From contig CAKKTI010000353.1 in the NCBI GenBank assembly GCA_920105805.1, positions 1-23,131 on the forward strand: 23,131 bases of DNA. Direction: 5' to 3'. This document shows positions 9,066 through 19,672 of the stretch, one piece after another. The first letter of the stretch is position 1; each line of letters starts with the position of its first letter. This DNA is from Condylostoma magnum (taxonomy: Eukaryota; Ciliophora; Heterotrichea; Heterotrichida; Condylostomatidae). Both the position numbers and the translations under genes were made by a program. A model generated the notes under the pieces. The model was not told the origin of the DNA and searched no databases. It saw only the letters and a list, made by a program, of their open reading frames with translations.

Positions 9066-11171
9066 ATGCCCGTAAAGTAGGCTTCAATACTAAAATTAAC
9101 AATTATTCTTACATCTGAGGAATCTTAATATCAAATATAAAGTATGTGAAAAATAGAATCTTTAATATTTCCCAGACTCGTCCTACAACAACCCATACTA
9201 ATTATACAGCATTTCGTTTAAGAAACAACCAAAGCTCCAAAATAAGAAGAAAAAGCGTGACTCCTAATCTATGACTAGATTAAAACGCCAGATGCTCAAA
9301 ACGAACAATATACCAAAGCTTTGATATTCGCTCAAAGTCTAGAAATCGGCGTAGATTATAATAAAAAAATGGAAGGATCTAACTAATCACCTGCTCAGAA
9401 AAAGCTATCAATCTATGGTACTATAGCGCCACGTAATCAAGCATATTTAACAATCTAACCCAAATCAAGAAAGCATAAAAGACTGGTTACCCATAGTCCG
9501 GACTAGTATAAACTCAGGGTTTAATCTTCTGTAAGGACGAAAACAGATGCAAGAAATATCTACCTGAAAAGAAAACCAATTGAGGATTAGTTCTCAGGCA
9601 CCAACAGTCCAAGCTAGGCAAGACGCAAGTCTAATAAAAATGTTGATAGACAAGCTTTTAGGTAATCTAAAGAACTTGAAAGCTCTTTGAAGTTTTAACT
9701 AGTAAAAATCCAGTCGAATCCTTTTATGGGATAGAAAACTAAGTAAAAGTAAAAACTTCCTTAAAGATATCATTTGAATCTAGAAACTTCTAATTATTTA
9801 AACTGAAATGATTTTGATTATTATAGAGGTGTGTTACTTAGGAGTAACGGTTTATAGGTGATAGCAACAGATAGACCTTTTAAGTACTATATTGGGCCTG
9901 GTAACAATGATCTACTAATACATAGGATAATGCAAACTAGGCCTTGATGGGTCCGTACTGAAAGTATGCATAGAGCTCAGTTTGTATGAACACAGTGTAA
10001 GAAGTTTAAAATCATAGACAGTTTACCTACCTTAAGATACCGGCAAATGAAAGAGACAGCTGTAGAATATCGCCCTATTGGTATTTAAGGAATCGAATTA
10101 ATATAAGACTCTTAATACTTAAAATCATTGAAAATAAATAGACATATAGAAACAAAATAAATAAAACTATACAATAAAATAGATCAAAGCAACTAGCTTT
10201 GCAGTAAAAAGCTCCTTTTTGCAAATATTTACTAGTATTATACAAGATAAGGCCAGGATCCCTTTACTAGTATTCCTTTAACATTTCATATAGTAGCCGG
10301 CATAAATGATCCAGAGTTTAAACGGTTTGAGGAGTACACAGCTTAGAATGAAAATCCAATTTGGATACTAAAACCAGGAGAAGGAACTAATAGAGGCATT
10401 GGGATACGAGTTGAAACAGATGTCAATCAAATAAAAGACATTATAAGCAATACAACTACAAAATCAGGCCGTTAACGCACTTATATAATCTAAAAGTACA
10501 TAACTAATCCTCTATTATACAAAGGCAGGAAGTTTGATATTCGTTGCTATACTCTAACTACTAACTACAATGGAAACTTGTAAGCATATTTTTACTAAGA
10601 CGGATACTTAAGAACAGCTTGCAAACCATTTCTACTGTCCAACCTCGGTAACAAATTTGCCCACTTAACTAACGATGCAGTGTAAAAGAACTCTTAAGAA
10701 TACGGTAAGAATGAAGATGGTAATAAGCTTTCTTATGATTAGTTTTAAGACTATTTACAAGAAACGCTAAGCCCTGATATAAACTTCTACAGTGATATTT
10801 TACCTTAAATCAGATAATTAGTAATAGACTCGATTAAGTCAGCAGGTGCTACAGTAGACCCAAGAAGAAAACAGTTCTGCTTTGAAATAATGGGCTATGA
10901 TTTTATGATTGACAGCAACCTTAAGCCGTGGCTTATAGAAATCAATACTAACCCATGTCTTGCTCTATCCTCAGATTACCTTTCAGAATTAATTCCTAAA
11001 ATGATCAACAATGCATTTACAATCTCCCTAGATACACTTTTCCCTCCGATTAAAGAGTCAATTAGCTTCTAGAATAGATTTGAGCTTATATACCAAGAAT
11101 TTAACAAGCCAGTTGAACTAATACAGCAAGTATCAGATGAAGAGTCAAGTGCTAGTGAAGATGGTAACTAG
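9066..11171 (+). CDS. TTLL: Tubulin tyrosine ligase-like (TTLL) enzyme
   Basis: TTLL enzymes add glutamate, glycine or tyrosine to tubulin tails using ATP, mostly on cilia and basal bodies. 701 residues. The first 240 are basic and poorly structured. The catalytic part begins around DRPFKYYIGPGNND, continues with MQTRPWWVRTESMHRAQFVW, and has the ATP-grasp marks: NPIWILKPGEGTNRGIGI at about residue 425 (ATP-binding Lys), KFDIRCYTLTT, FAHLTNDAVQ, and FEIMGYDFMIDSNLKPWLIE followed by INTNPCL at about 605-632 (metal-binding Glu and Asn). TAG 11070 reads as Gln, and TAG 11169 is the stop. The start is ATG 9066 (MPVKQASILKLTIIL); ATG 9369 is a later possibility. Whether it is a glutamylase or a glycylase cannot be decided here. 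Confidence 0.9.
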
Positions 11172-11507
11172 TTAAATATAAGCAATTTTTATATTATCTT
11201 TCATTAAATTCTGGGCTAGACTGGTGACTTGCTATCGAGTTGGATTGAGTCTTTGTATTATTTATCTTATACGGTTTATAGTTCTACGATGTGTGTTGTA
11301 GCAAACAGAAGTATAAGTGAATCTATTAGGAGATTTCACTAATCTACTCTCTTACTAACTCACCTTATAATAAAATCTATCTGGCTTTACACTGCGACTC
11401 CTTTTAATTTCCTATTATTTCCTTTACACCTTCCTCTTAACTCCTTATTACCCTTTTTCCTCATTTCTCCGAATCCGAGGCAATTTTATTGCTTTTTTAC
11501 AGTTCAT
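11172..11507 (-). CDS. Tentative small basic protein (111 aa)
   Basis: This is the T/C-rich interval between the TTLL stop and the UBL gene end. On the minus strand the frame from ATG 11507 gives MNCKKAIKLPRIRRNEEKG, then SVKPDRFYYKVSQQESR, then THRRTINRIRQIIQRLNPTR and QNLMKDNIKIAYI before TAA at 11174-11172, directly against the TTLL stop. Codon choice looks natural. The frame is the same as that of the UBL gene upstream, so it could be that gene's C-terminus if the intervening TAG/TAA codons are read as Gln. Competing readings in the other two minus frames (from ATG 11538, and MLSSVREGIKLFRKIKRGEY near 11613) also look partly protein-like, so the call is weak. No function is suggested. Confidence 0.35.
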
Positions 11508-11600
11508 TATAACGATTTTATTTATTAACGAATTTCATGAAATTTGTCTCCAGCAAGGTATTCTCCTCTCTTAATTTTCCTAAATAACTTGATCCCTTCT

Positions 11601-12680
11601 CTAACTGAAGATAGCATGGATATGAATATCCACATCCTATCCAATATTCCTAGGTCCTCTAGTTGCTAGATCACTGTGCGACGGCATTACGGGAATTCTT
11701 ACTTACTAACCATCCTCCTGTGGTTCTTACCCCGAGCTAGACTGTATTATTCCCCCTAGATCAGCCACCAGTCTCCCTGAACGGTCTAATAATGGAGAAA
11801 GTTTTAACTTGAGAGCTTTTAGCTCTAGCTCTAAATTTTCATCCATTTCTTGCATTTCCTGTACTTGTCTTAAATTCTAGTATATCTCCATGGATTGAAG
11901 CAGTTTTTATAGTATATCTTCACTGCCTTTTACGAAGTTTTTCAGTTCATGATTCTCATGTGTTACATTATCATTATCAGGGGGTATTACTGGATACGGG
12001 GAGTGCATTGGGGATGTGAGGGCTTGTATTGTATAAGTCCGTATAGGCTGTATTCTGGGAGAGGTGATGTCAATTCACTCGTCCCATCTTTAAGGCCAGC
12101 CGTTATAGTGTATGTATGCAACTGTTCCTTACGGGGAGTTTCTCATATCTAATATTTAGGCTTCCAGTCATTGATCTACAGTGTCTCTTACATCAACCCA
12201 TTATCCTATTTAAAAACTCCGATTTTCAGGGACTTGATTTTCTATTAGGTTTTGAATTGTTTGGATATTTTAGTTAATTGCTTCTAATCTTTCACTTTAG
12301 GTTAATTCTCGACGTCTATGGTAACGTCTACGTCGTCTTGTAAGGAGTGCTTATGGGGAGAAATTAAGTCCAAAACCTAGAATATCATTTATGTTTTCTT
12401 GGGTCCCTAGATTCTGCTATTCTTAGCAACGGTGCTCCTGTTTATTACGGTTGTTGATGGTTAGTTAGATTACATGTCCATGCTCTATTTTATATTGGCT
12501 CAATTAAAACTCATTTTATAGAATTTTGCCCTGGCATATAAGCCTTTGCTTAGATTTTGGTATACTTAGTTGCTATTTTATCTAGCATTTTAGTTAAAGT
12601 ACTGAAGTATCAGAATCTACTTACACCTCATGCTACTTATTGTCCGAAGTTCTAAGCTTTATAGTAAAAGTTGTATCCAT
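11601..12680 (-). CDS. Ubiquitin-like domain plus chromo-barrel/Tudor-knot protein
   Basis: 359 residues from ATG 12680. Residues 1-76 form a ubiquitin-like fold (MDTTFTIKLRTSDNKQHEVQ; LKCQIKQQLSIPKSKQRLIC; IEHGHVIQLTI). An Arg run follows (TRRRRRYHRRRELT). Residues about 158-210 match a chromo-barrel/Tudor-knot module (QIGQWVDVRDTVDQWLEAQI, then YIHYNGWPQRWDEWIDI), in which two conserved Trp are written TGA. The C-terminal half has Pro-rich linkers and a coiled stretch (MEIYQNLRQVQEMQEMDENL), ending RNIGQDVDIHIHAIFS before TAG at 11603-11601. If TAG 11601 and TAG 11580 are read as Gln, it would end at TAA 11571 or beyond. The pairing suggests a protein linking ubiquitin/proteasome factors to chromatin or a client, but the role is inferred. 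Confidence 0.8.
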
Positions 12681-12718
12681 ATTTATTATTAAGATATTTC
12701 CCAAATTAAAACAATAAA

Positions 12719-13890
12719 CTAAACAAATCGACTAGAAGTGGCACTTTGCTTTTTTTTCGACTTCCCAGGAAGATATTTAATTTCTAATGCTGAATAACCC
12801 AAATTCCTCTTGATTTGTCCTAAAGTCTTCTTAGCATCTGTATTTTGCTTAGAAATTAGATCATTCCTGACGTTTTTATTCCTTTAGATGAGTCTTTGAC
12901 TATCCAACTACCTATGCTTTAACTGCTCATTCCTATCTCTTTAAATTCTTTTAAGCAAAGCAGCTAATGCCAGTTATTACTATTTTCTCAGCTTTCTTTC
13001 TTTTTTCTCAACCATTTGCTGAATAATAGCTTCATTCCTAGCAGTCTCCCATTATTCTAATTAATCAGCCCTTGCTTTAACCTGCTCAGCCTCTTCATAA
13101 TTTTTTTATTTTGCCAAAACTTGCTATTTTTTCCTTAATTCAAGTAGTTCTTTAGAATGTTTTGCTTTAATCCTGGCCTATCTCACCACTTTTTCATGGA
13201 AAGCTTAAAACTCCAGCATATGTTTTTCCTTTAACTTCTCTAAACTCATGTATGCAGTTGCTTCATAGTCTGCCATATAGTTGTCCCATGCAGTAGAGAA
13301 CTCAAGGAATTACCCTCTTTATGCTTCCTCTATAGACTATAACTCCTTTTCTTAAACCTATCTTACAGTATTTAATTATCTAATTGTTTCTGTGAACAGT
13401 TAAGGATAATACGTATAATGAATAACGGATATTTTTTCCTAAGCTCGTCGTACTTTACCTTAGCCTTTTTAGCCTCGGTATAGTTTCCCTCGTCTTCACA
13501 TTTCTTCCTATACTCTTCCAGTAGTCGTAGAAAGTCTAACACTTTGGTATCTGGTAAAACTTCCTTAGAGTTTTTAAAATCCTCCGGTTGTCCGGGCTCA
13601 TCGTCTACTGAGAGTTGCTTTTCGACCTTACTAAGCAAAGTAATAAATTCATCAAAGGTCAGCATACCATTTTAATCTGGATCTATTTCAGATAATAGGT
13701 TTTAAGCTGCTTTTAAATTACCTTCTGTAGGGTCTTTGCCTAAATTACTCATTAGCTGATCTAAATCAGAGGCGTCTATGGCCCCGGAGCTATCCTTGTC
13801 AAAAATATTGAACAAATCTCTTAGGTTTTACAACTCCTCAGGAGAGTATAAAGCAATAGGATCAGGTGTAGTTGATTAGTTTTCTGCCAT
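12719..13890 (-). CDS. EF-hand plus long coiled-coil protein, one probable 23-nt intron
   Basis: 382 residues after removing 13390-13412. Two canonical EF-hands lie near the N-terminus: FNIFDKDSSGAIDASDLDQL (about 27-46) and LSEIDPDQNGMLTFDEFITL (about 65-84), both with good calcium ligands. The rest is a highly charged helical coiled coil (DFLRLLEEYRKKCEDEGNYT; QSIEEAQRGQFLEFSTAWDN; KHSKELLELRKKQQVLAKQK). The coil frame changes at 13412/13389, and a GT-AG intron of 23 nt restores it in the correct phase, giving II-Q-TIRQLNTVRQVQEKELQ. The protein ends SATSSRFV before TAG at 12721-12719. EF-hand/coiled-coil proteins of this design are common in ciliates and usually linked to cilia or cortex. 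The ATG is 42 nt from the divergent CXC gene. Confidence 0.82.
13390..13412 (-). other. Probable 23-nt spliceosomal intron
   Basis: Read on the minus strand it begins GTATTATCC, contains a CTTAAC branch-like motif and ends TTCACAG. Its removal joins two frames that both belong to the same coiled coil (phase 1). It is longer than the 15-16 nt usual for heterotrichs. A remaining oddity is the six-residue stretch YPLFII just before the junction, which looks unlike the flanking helix. Confidence 0.55.
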
Positions 13891-13932
13891 TTTGAAAGGG
13901 GATGGTTAAATTTGTATTTGGAAATTTAAACT

Positions 13933-14725
13933 ATGGTTCAACCATCAAACGCTTAAAATAGTTGTTATATTGAACCGCAGACTATTAGTTCTCAAAGTCC
14001 TAAGCCGACTAAAAAAAGTTGTAATTGTAGGAATTCACACTGTTTAAAGCTGTATTGTGAGTGTTTCTCCTCCGGAGAGTATTGTTTGAATTGCAATTGT
14101 GTTAATTGTAAGAATATTTCAAGATACGAGGTGAGTTTTATCCAGAACTATAGAAAATAAGCAATATAATCCATATTGGAGAGAAAACCATTTGCTTTTC
14201 GTCCCAAGATTAACAGTGGGGACCCTACCTTGACTAGTTAAAATGTACGGCACAACAAGGGTTGTGCATGTAAACGTTCAAACTGCCTTAAAAAGTACTG
14301 TGAATGTTTCTAAGCAGGTGCAAATTGCTCGGATATATGCAAATGCATGGAATGGTAAATTTTTACACAGTAAAAATTTCCTAGGAAGCTACGACCACTA
14401 AAACCCCCTATAATCCCCAATACCAGAAAGCCCTCTTCCTCTAAAACGTGACTTACATACAGGACAAAGATCTGAAAATGAGCACCTTAAACTCCCGCAT
14501 TCCAACTAATTCTTTTACAACTTCATACAAAATGCCCTGCAACTAAAGCCGGAGCTGAAGCTGGAAGAAGACGAGGAAGCCTTGCTACGGTGTAATGAGG
14601 AGGTGCTGGCAAGTGAGGAGACTTAAATTCCGAGTCGCCGCAACAAAAACTTTACTTATTCCTCTACATACCAACGTTATGAGAGCAACATATACCTGCT
14701 ACTTTTAGATTTTATCTCGAATTAA
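13933..14725 (+). CDS. CXC-domain (Tesmin/TSO1/LIN54-type) DNA-binding protein, spliced
   Basis: 258 residues from exons 13933-14354 and 14371-14725. Two CXC cysteine motifs lie on either side of the family linker. The first is [20 protein letters not shown] with its following CNCVNCKN (about residues 30-62). The linker is [20 protein letters not shown]. The second is [20 protein letters not shown] with [14 protein letters not shown] (about 111-144). The final C and the KN appear only when a 16-nt intron is removed. CXC proteins bind CHR-type DNA elements and act in cell-cycle gene control (LIN54 of the MuvB/DREAM complex). The C-terminal part is charged ([20 protein letters not shown]). The stop is TAA 14723, or TAA 14738; CCT7 starts at 14761. 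It shares a 42-nt divergent start region with the EF-hand/coiled-coil gene. Confidence 0.88.
14355..14370 (+). other. 16-nt intron inside the second CXC motif
   Basis: GTAAATTTTTACACAG. Reading through gives CKCMEW and then nonsense; removal gives CKCMECKN, the expected end of the CXC motif, followed by a protein-like C-terminus. Length and GTA...AG form match the 15-16 nt introns of heterotrich ciliates. Confidence 0.88.
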
Positions 14726-14760
14726 TCTTATGGTCATTAATCATTATATAAAAAAGCGCC

Positions 14761-16407
14761 ATGCTTCAACCTCCAATTCTCTTACTACGCGAAGGCAGTG
14801 ATACTTCCTAAGGACGCGGTTAAATTCTGACTAACATCAGTGCGTGTGTTGCCATAGCTGATTGTGTCAAATCTACCCTGGGGCCACGTGGAATGGATAA
14901 GCTGATACATTCAAACTCGACCACTATTACTAATGATGGGGCTACTATTGTAAAGAGTCTTAATATAGTGCATCCTGCTGCTAAAGCACTGGCTGATATA
15001 TCAGTTTCATAGGATGATGAAGTTGGGGATGGGACCACTTCTGTTGTACTGCTGGCCGCTGAATTCATGAAAGAAGCCAGGACGTTTGTAGAGGATAACA
15101 TGCATTCTAGAATCATTATCAAAGGGTTTAGGACTGCGTGTAGTTTGGCTTTGTCGAAGTTAAAGGATTTAGAAATTAATCCACTTGGAGGGGAGGACCA
15201 GTACTCAAGATTGCTGAAATGTGCGTAGACTGCTCTTAATTCTAAACTAGTGGCTTCACATAAGGAGTTGTTTGGAGATTTAGTAGTAAGAGCTGTTATG
15301 ACTTTAGAGGATGATCTTGAGAAGAAAATGATTGGTATAAAACATGTAAAGGGAGGCTCTATAAGCAATTCTTTCCTAGTAGAAGGCGTAGCGTTTAAAA
15401 AGACATTTTCATATGCAGGATTTGAGCAACAGCCAAAATCGTTTGAAAACGCTAAGATAGTCCTACTTAACATAGAACTAGAGCTGAAAGCAGAAAAAGA
15501 AAACGCTGAAATAAGAATCGAGCGCCCAGAAGACTACCAAAGTATAGTAGATGCAGAATGGAGCATAATATATGACAAATTAGACAAAATAGTACAGACA
15601 GGTGCGCAAATCGTTCTCTCTAAACTTCCAATAGGAGATCTGGCAACTCAGTACTTCGCAGATCGTAAAATCTTCTGTGCTGGTAGAGTTCCTCAAGACG
15701 ACCTACAAAGAGTATCCAAGGCCACCGGTGGTAAAATACTAACAACAGTGAACAATGTACAGGCTAGTAGTTTAGGCCAATGCGGGAAATTTGAAGAGGT
15801 GCAACTAGGATCTGAGCGTTATAACATTTTTAAGGACTGTGAGCAGTCCAGAACTGCAACTATTATACTGCGAGGGGGAGCCGAGCAATACACAGACGAG
15901 GCCGAGCGTTCAATCCACGACGCTATTATGATAGTACGTCGTGCCATGAAATCAACAGGAGTGGTAGCAGGTGGTGGAGCCATAGAACTGGAACTCTCCC
16001 GATTCCTCCGTGACTACAGCCGTAGCATAAGTGGAAAGCAGTAACTAGTTATAAACTCATATGCGAAGGCATTGGAAGTTATTCCCAAAACACTAGCAGA
16101 GAACGCTGGATTTGACTCTGTGGATATAATAAACAGATTGAGGCAGAAGCACGCTACTAGTTCAGAGGGTAGATGGTTTGGAGTTGATATATAATCAGGC
16201 TCAATTGCAGATAATTATGAGAGTTTTGTATGGGAGCCTACGTTGATTAAGTTAAACGCGATTCAAGCAGCAACGGAAGCAGCGTGTTTGGTACTGAGCA
16301 TAGATGAGACAGTGAAGGATGCTAAGAATGAGTAAGGTGCAAACAATGCTGAGGCGGCGATGAGAGGAGGAACAGGAAGACCCGGAAGGGGAAGGATGCC
16401 TAGATAG
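14761..16407 (+). CDS. CCT7: Chaperonin T-complex subunit eta (CCT7/TCP-1 eta)
   Basis: 548 residues, the normal length for one of the eight subunits of the cytosolic TRiC/CCT ring that folds actin and tubulin. The start is ATG 14761 ([20 protein letters not shown]). Family marks in order: [41 protein letters not shown] at about 82-101 (ATP site), [37 protein letters not shown] at about 401, [20 protein letters not shown], and the eta-typical [20 protein letters not shown] with [12 protein letters not shown]. It ends [14 protein letters not shown] at TAG 16405. TAG 15010 and several TAA/TAG are Gln at conserved places, whereas the stretch 15250-16041 uses only CAA/CAG. No TGA lies in frame for hundreds of bases past 16405, so TAG must be the stop. 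Confidence 0.97.
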
Positions 16408-16415
16408 ATAAGAGA

Positions 16416-19340
16416 TTAATTTACCTTAAAAATCTCGTATGGGTCAATTTCTCCCTCACTGCGCTCGTAGTCTTCCTCCAGGAGGTCGTATGTCTGGATA
16501 TTCAGTCGCTCTTGGCGGGAAGTGTGGTAGCCGGAGTGCAGGGATATATTAAATACGTCGGCTGGTACTTCTCCTGATTCCATACCGGAGTCATTGATTT
16601 CTCCTTCAGAGAAATCGTAGGTTGTAGTCTGGATTTCTTAGGCACGACGCACATAGTCTATAAAGCCGTTTATGAATTCAGGGTTTTCTACTTGGAAAAT
16701 GTCAGAGCCTATGTTAGAGGATTTTGATGATAGGCCGGATAGCTCGGACTCAGAGTATTGGAAATTTTACTGGATTTCAGTGTGGTACAGGTCATTGGTC
16801 TCGAATAAAGGAATTTTGAATTGTTTACGGCCCACTTGGTTTTCTTGTAGTATTTTACGTTCCTCTGTTTCTGTATTGAAGCCAGGACGGTGGGTTGTAG
16901 TCTGGGTTTGTGTCTACCCAAATACCTCGTTTTCATTAGACCCTGATTTATTTAGGCTTTGTACTTATAGTAATTGTAGTCCCTCTGTTGGAGGTTTGAA
17001 GTACAGCTCAACAAATCTTTGCATTATCTATTAAGCCGTCATATGTTACCCCTCTTGTTAAATCATATAGAAAAGTCTTCTACCAGCTTCACTATTAAAA
17101 AATGACTGTAATTCTGGAGGAAGTGCATTTTATACTTGATGTTCAATAGACACTTAGTTTTCTTAGCTTTTTACTAATTTTTCTTATGGTTTTTCCTCGT
17201 TTTATGGTTTTTCCTCGTTTTATAGTTTTTCCTCGTTTTATGGCATTTAAGATAGATTTGATATATGTCCTGATTCCACTAGAGCAGATACGTATTGATG
17301 TACAGCTGCTGCACTCATTTTCCCTATCATTTTAGGATTGAGCAACTAGTTCAGATCCCCAGGCTCCCTTTTGTACTCATCACTGTCCTATATATCATTA
17401 ATCAGTGGGGCCTTTGGTCTTTCAAAGTCATCTTAGTGTGAAAACACAACAGGTGTTTAAACTCTCGGTGAAGCTATTGTCAAATTACTTGATCTCACTT
17501 CCATACTCGACTTATTATCAGTGGAACTGGAAATTTACGGCTTTGAATCCTAAGAATGCACTACCTTATCATATTTTTCCTCTTCTTCCTCCTCAAAATC
17601 ACTGTAGTAGTCTTAGGATTAATCTTCTTTTGTATCAAATGGAAGATCTTCAACTGATTCGTCGATTTCTTCAGCCTTTGTGTTCTTTATCCTGCTTATT
17701 TCTTCTAATAAGACCTGCCGGCCTATGTCTTCTATGGTTTAATTATCAAACTGCACTCCCATTTGTATAAGTTGACTCAGTTCATCTTATCCTAGTCATT
17801 TACTCAGTGCTCCATCGGCTGATATTTAGTACTTTTTATGTATTCCGAGCTATTGCTGAAGTATATACTAAGTTACTAGGTCTAAAGTACCTTGTTCCAG
17901 TTTATTATAAGGAGGATTATGCGTCTGAATGACTGTAGGAAGTTTTTGCTTCTGTATATTATCAATTTTCTTTTTAGGTGGTTGCTTTTAAGGTTAACTT
18001 GGTAGTTTTTAGAATGGTTTGGGATCTTCAAACTTAGGTGGTAATTTGTCGTATTAATCTGGTAGGGATGGTGGAGGAGTGGGTGATGGTACCCTTTCTT
18101 CAATTACTTTCTTTTCTTCAATTACTGTCTTTTCTTCCTTAATCTATGGTTTTTTCTTAGCAGCTGGGGCTGAGGTCTATATAATAGATTTCTTTACTTC
18201 TGGATCTTACTTCTTTACCGGTGCCTTTTTGCTAGGTCTTATTATAGACTTTGGCTTGGTCACTATACCTGATAAATTATCCGGCTTCTTTCGTATAACC
18301 CTAGCTGGCTGCACGACTGGTTAAGGAATCATTGTAGTCGGCTTCTTTCTAACTTCTCGTTTAGGTTGTTAATTATCTTGGAATTTATAATCATACTCCT
18401 TTACCGGGGCCTTTGGCTAATATTTTGGATAGTTTGGAGTATTGAGTCTATATTCCTTTATTAACTCATTTTTATGAAATTTTATTGAGTCAAGGTCATT
18501 GAATAGCTCCTCGTAGTCAAATTCTCCTCCCAAAGCCTCAATCATTCTACTTCGGCCGCCTTTAAACTCTGTTTGAGGGTTAAGGAATTCTTAGGGGAGG
18601 CTTTTCATTTTTTCACATTGCTCTAAGATACGCTGAAATCTTGTATATAATTCCTTCTCCACTCTTTCAGTGTCGGTTGATATTGCCTCTATTTGAGATT
18701 TTAAGTACATAATGCCATTAGTGTATTCACTATTTGGAAGATTAGCCTATACATTATCCATCACTCCTTCTACTAAAGCTTCCGCCTCTCTTACTTTACT
18801 GTTAAACTTTTACTTATTTTATTAAAACTTACCCATAGTTCTCTTCACAGTTTCTTGTTACTCCTAAGTTCCACTTTTATTTTCCATGGCTATTTTCAGC
18901 TAATTAACCTAGGAGGATATGTCATTAGCCGTCTTTTTAGTTTCTTCATAGTAGTTCTTTACATCTAGTACTTATCTACTTAAAGGAGCGAGCATTTCTG
19001 CAATAATTCTACGATTATCTCCTGTTTCCTGTGGTTTAGTAATTACAGTTTATACAATTTATTACAAGTTTTTTTAATTCTCCCTTAACATTTCAACTTA
19101 TTACTGCATTATATTAGTTTATTTAGCCATTAAGTCTTACCCGGGATTACTTGTTTAATGAATTACTGAATTCATGTCATTTAAGAAAGAAGTCATCTAA
19201 GGATTTGTTATCTATTACGGAGTTGGGTTTATTTATTGTCTCGGGGTTTAAGATCGCTGGTTTGATAAAAATCGTTGTTTTATTGTCATGTCTTTGGAAG
19301 ATAAACCAAATGTGGTAGCCACCACCTCATCTTTTCGCAT
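16416..19340 (-). CDS. Large scaffold-like protein with coiled coil and SEGEI motifs
   Basis: 974 residues, single exon, from ATG 19340 (MRKDEVVATTFGLSSKDMTI) to TAA at 16418-16416, eight nt from the CCT7 stop. The order is: a Gln-rich disordered start; coiled coil (ANDISSQVNQLKIAMENKSG; VEKELYTRFQRILEQCEKMK); a basic Pro/Lys region (KKAPVKKQDPEVKK); acidic EEK repeats (IEEKTVIEEKKVIEE-like); a compact helical segment (LDLVTQYILQQQLGIHKKYQ, then ALSKWLGQDELSQLIQMGVQ and DIGRQVLLEEIS); a Glu/Asp run; a second helical part (SAAAVHQYVSALVESGHISN); a short NEEKPQ tandem; and a tail with two SEGEI motifs (TYDFSEGEIND, YERSEGEIDPYEIF). The layout reminds me of the basal-body protein TALPID3, but I cannot confirm that. 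Confidence 0.75.
17184..17240 (-). repeat. 18-nt tandem repeat encoding NEEKPQ-like units
   Basis: About three 18-nt copies (plus-strand unit close to GTTTTATGGTTTTTCCTC) within the large scaffold gene. They encode QNEEKP-type hexapeptides on the minus strand. The copies differ by one or two bases, and two of their Gln codons are TAA. This is local slippage-type expansion inside a disordered linker. Confidence 0.75.
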
Positions 19341-19672
19341 TTTATTTAAATTATTTCAGAGATAAGAGAAAAAGTTTATTAAGTGTAATTAATTTGATTA
19401 TATTTGGAAAAATAGCTAAACTTTGAAGGTTCTCGATTATCACTAGATTTTGGTATAAGTTTATGTAAAAATAGGGACAAGCCAACAATAAAATAAACAT
19501 GCAGTTTTGAATTAATTTCAGTCACAGATTTCTTTATTTCTAATCATAAAAAGGGTAAATAATAGCTCTTTGTTAATATCAGACAAAAAGAGAATAACAA
19601 AAAAAAATTATCAATTACATTACTTATACTTCACACTAACTTAAACACGATTATATTTTATACAATTATTTA
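19341..19672. promoter_or_regulatory. 332-nt AT-rich divergent spacer
   Basis: The longest clear spacer in the window, between the divergent starts of the scaffold gene (minus) and the NBR1-like gene (plus). It is AT-rich with A runs (for example near 19598-19606). No convincing ORF, tRNA or repeat was seen. An in-frame upstream ATG (19499) before the NBR1 start gives a low-complexity extension and was not used. It presumably holds both promoters and 5' UTRs. Confidence 0.5.

Noticed and set aside
8881-9102. 73-residue minus ORF that looks like a membrane protein
   Set aside because: It is the antisense of Lys/Ile-rich codons at the end of the coiled-coil gene; AT-rich antisense often looks hydrophobic.
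11949-12152. 67-residue plus ORF
   Set aside because: It lies opposite the UBL/chromo-barrel gene, whose domain residues are clear.
14820-15473. 217-residue minus-strand ORF
   Set aside because: It is antisense to the strongly conserved N-terminal third of CCT7 and its translation has no family character.
16672-18324. Several plus ORFs of 81-121 residues
   Set aside because: They are shadows of the large minus-strand scaffold gene, reflecting its low TAR content and Pro/Glu-rich codons.
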